A DNA stretch of 64,000 bases from DASQZK01 sp963771005 (GTDB lineage Bacteria; Bacteroidota; Bacteroidia; Bacteroidales; GCA-2748055). The translations under genes were made by a program, and so were the position numbers. The notes below the pieces were generated by a model, which saw only the letters and a program-made list of their open reading frames with translations, was not told where the DNA came from and made no database searches. Positions 62,336 to 64,000 of the stretch are shown one piece after another (position 1 is the first letter of the stretch; every line of letters starts with the position of its first letter). The stretch lies in contig CAVYRO010000008.1 of the NCBI GenBank assembly GCA_963771005.1, positions 1,798,001 to 1,862,000 of the forward strand. Direction: 5' to 3'.

Positions 62336-63523
62336 CTACACGAGCTGTTTAACCAGGTCGGCAGCCTCTTTAAGCGTGATGGCGGAATAAACCTTAAGAC
62401 CGGAATCGTCGATGATCCGTTTCCCTTCCTCCGCATTCGTACCCTGTAAGCGGACAATGACAGGGATGGCAATATCTCCGATCTTATTGTAGGCTTCAAC
62501 AACTCCGGTAGCTACCCTGTCGCATCTCACAATTCCACCGAAAATATTTATGAGGATTGCATTAACATTCGGATCCTTCAAAATGATCCTGAAACCTGCT
62601 TCGACGGTCTCGGCATTTGCCGTTCCTCCCACATCCAGAAAATTCGCGGGGTCTCCGCCGGAAAGCTTAATAATGTCCATGGTAGCCATGGCAAGCCCGG
62701 CGCCGTTCACCATACAACCCACATTTCCATCGAGTTTTACAAAGTTAAGGTCAAATTTACCCGCTTCAACCTCGGTTGGATCCTCCTCACCGAGATCCCG
62801 CATCTCACTATAATCGGGATGCCTGTACAGGGCATTATCCTCAATATTGACCTTGGCGTCGGCAGCAAGTATGAAGTTATCGGACGTCTTGAATACGGGG
62901 TTAATCTCGAAGAGCGACGCATCCGAAGCTTCGTACGCCTTGTAGAGGGAAGTTACAAACCTGACCATTTCTTTGAAAGCTTTCCCGCTGAGGCCGAGAT
63001 TGAAAGCGATCCTCCTGGCCTGGAATGCCAGAAGGCCCGTTTTGGGATCGATTTCCTCCTTAAAAATGAGATGAGGCGTTTTCTCGGCCACGGTCTCGAT
63101 ATCCATTCCGCCTTCCGTGGAATACATGATGATATTGCGGCCTGTTGCCCGGTTGAGAAGGACGCTCATATAGAATTCACGTATCTCACTTTCACCGGGA
63201 TAAAAAATCCCCTGTTCGACAAGGACCTTATGAACAGTCTTTCCTTCAGGACCTGTCTGGTGGGTTACCAGGTTCATTCCGATGATCTCTTTTGCACGCT
63301 GTTTCGCTTCATCGGGTGATTTTGCGATCTTCACACCGCCTCCTTTTCCCCTTCCGCCGGCATGGATCTGTGCTTTCACGGCAAAAGTATCGGCTCCCGT
63401 CTGCTCATGGATCTTTTTGGCGGCTTCAAATGCCGCTTCCGGGGAGTCGGCAATGAATCCAAAAGGCACAGCCACTCCGAAATTCTTCAGGATCGATTTT
63501 CCCTGGTATTCGTGAATATTCAT
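62336..63523 (-). CDS. sucC: Succinate-CoA ligase beta subunit
   Basis: 395 residues. ATP-grasp N-terminal domain ('MNIHEYQGKSILKNFGVAVP', 'VKAQIHAGGRGKGGGVKI') and C-terminal ligase domain with 'GLAMATMDIIKLSGGDPANF', 'LDVGGTANAETVEAGFRIIL' and 'ILINIFGGIVRCDRVATGVV'. It makes succinyl-CoA or ATP/GTP in the TCA cycle together with SucD, which is not next to it. The gap 63524-63814 shows nothing I can support as a gene. Confidence 0.96.
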   Translation of the reverse strand: MNIHEYQGKSILKNFGVAVPFGFIADSPEAAFEAAKKIHEQTGADTFAVKAQIHAGGRGKGGGVKIAKSPDEAKQRAKEIIGMNLVTHQTGPEGKTVHKVLVEQGIFYPGESEIREFYMSVLLNRATGRNIIMYSTEGGMDIETVAEKTPHLIFKEEIDPKTGLLAFQARRIAFNLGLSGKAFKEMVRFVTSLYKAYEASDASLFEINPVFKTSDNFILAADAKVNIEDNALYRHPDYSEMRDLGEEDPTEVEAGKFDLNFVKLDGNVGCMVNGAGLAMATMDIIKLSGGDPANFLDVGGTANAETVEAGFRIILKDPNVNAILINIFGGIVRCDRVATGVVEAYNKIGDIAIPVIVRLQGTNAEEGKRIIDDSGLKVYSAITLKEAADLVKQLV

Positions 63524-63814
63524 ATCATTCTGGTTTAATAATTACTTTAGTTTCACGTTTCAGGCCTCAGTTACTGCTGAGAAGAAACATCCATGTCTCG
63601 GATCAGGCGCATTCCGGCGCGTACTCCGGGACAGATTAAACACAAATGCCTGCGGCAGTTTTACTCACCGCCTCCATAGTTTAAGATTATTCATAGCTTT
63701 CTCCTTTCCCCTGTCTCCTGCATAAGCAATCTCTCGTAAAGAGAACGAAATTATCTATTTTTTTTCACTTAACTAAGCATTAAATCTATATTTTAGCAAA
63801 TTCAACCGCGGGTT

Positions 63815-64000
63815 ATGAGAAAGCTCAGTAACGAAGAATTAAACAGGCTAAGCACGGAGGAGTTCAGGAAAGCGGGGAAAAATCCTCTGATTGTGATACT
63901 TGACAATGTCCGCAGCCTGAACAATATCGGTTCCATCTTCCGTACCTGTGATGCTTTTCTTGTCGAAAAAATTTACCTCTGCGGAATCACGGCTGTTCCG
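63815..64000 (+). CDS. Partial CDS, TrmH/SpoU-family RNA 2'-O-methyltransferase
   Basis: 62 codons from the ATG at 63815; the gene continues past the window. MRKLSNEELNRLSTEEFRK is followed by 'PLIVILDNVRSLNNIGSIFR' and 'TCDAFLVEKIYLCGITAVP'. The DN(V/I)RS-NNIGSIFRTCDAF segment is motif 1 of the SPOUT class: the Asn and Arg bind SAM and the 2'-OH. Likely modifies tRNA or rRNA ribose. Target unknown. Confidence 0.88.
   Translation, partial: MRKLSNEELNRLSTEEFRKAGKNPLIVILDNVRSLNNIGSIFRTCDAFLVEKIYLCGITAVP

Noticed and set aside
1..64000. tRNA and rRNA genes
   Set aside because: I looked through the intergenic gaps and saw no cloverleaf with a GGTTCRANNC arm and no rRNA-like sequence; a covariance-model scan would be needed to exclude a weak tRNA.

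Overview
The window reads as a mid-GC chromosome segment from a member of the Bacteroidota, most likely class Bacteroidia. The support is: several copies of the Bacteroidota promoter element TAnnTTTG (mostly as TATCTTTG), two proteins with type IX secretion (T9SS) sorting tails, TonB-dependent receptors with a carboxypeptidase-regulatory-like N-terminus, DUF4249 and DUF4294 proteins, a queuine transglycosylase without the usual zinc cysteines, and a futalosine-pathway menaquinone gene. This assignment is inference from gene content.

Layout. (a) 1-11808 is a divergent sugar locus: FucP-like transporter, isomerase, Gfo/Idh/MocA dehydrogenase, class III aminotransferase and DeoR-type regulator leftward; class I aldolase, FGGY kinase and GH78 alpha-L-rhamnosidase rightward. 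A 42-bp tandem repeat sits in the intergenic promoter region. (b) 11961-16239 holds a biotin carrier plus carboxyltransferase, an LptF/LptG-type permease and tgt. (c) 16417-19096 is an intact IS21-family element with inverted repeats and a 5-bp target duplication. (d) 19276-26440 is a strikingly AT-rich accessory island: relics of IS66 and of a tyrosine recombinase flank a cell-envelope operon (Cys-rich repeat lipoprotein, DsbA-like lipoprotein, DUF4249 lipoprotein, TonB-dependent receptor, small outer-membrane protein). A perfect 19-bp hairpin lies inside the operon and a 228-bp near-palindrome beside it. (e) 26523-39849 is core-like: frameshifted GT2, ECF sigma factor, rsmG, rpmH, a GT-C/TPR membrane protein, a UGM-like flavoprotein, mqnE, a PASTA protein, a T9SS protein, rluD and ddl. 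(f) 39850-43473 is a complete acyl-CoA carboxylase operon. (g) 43931-54788 holds ssb, a sigma/anti-sigma-like pair, gcvP, an MBL hydrolase, pcm, a sugar-phosphate transferase, thpR, elbB and a DUF4294 protein. (h) 54995-59860 holds a MITE-like hairpin, then a T9SS beta-helix protein and a TonB-dependent receptor, each preceded at about the same distance by a TTAAG-N6-TTAAG direct repeat. (i) 60176-64000 holds two CDGSH iron-sulfur proteins, arginine deiminase, sucC and the start of a TrmH-family methyltransferase.

The best candidates for something not yet described are the AT-rich envelope operon with its dedicated thiol-disulfide lipoprotein, and the beta-helix/receptor pair that appears to share one OmpR/PhoB-type operator. 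All calls come from reading the sequence; no database search was run.
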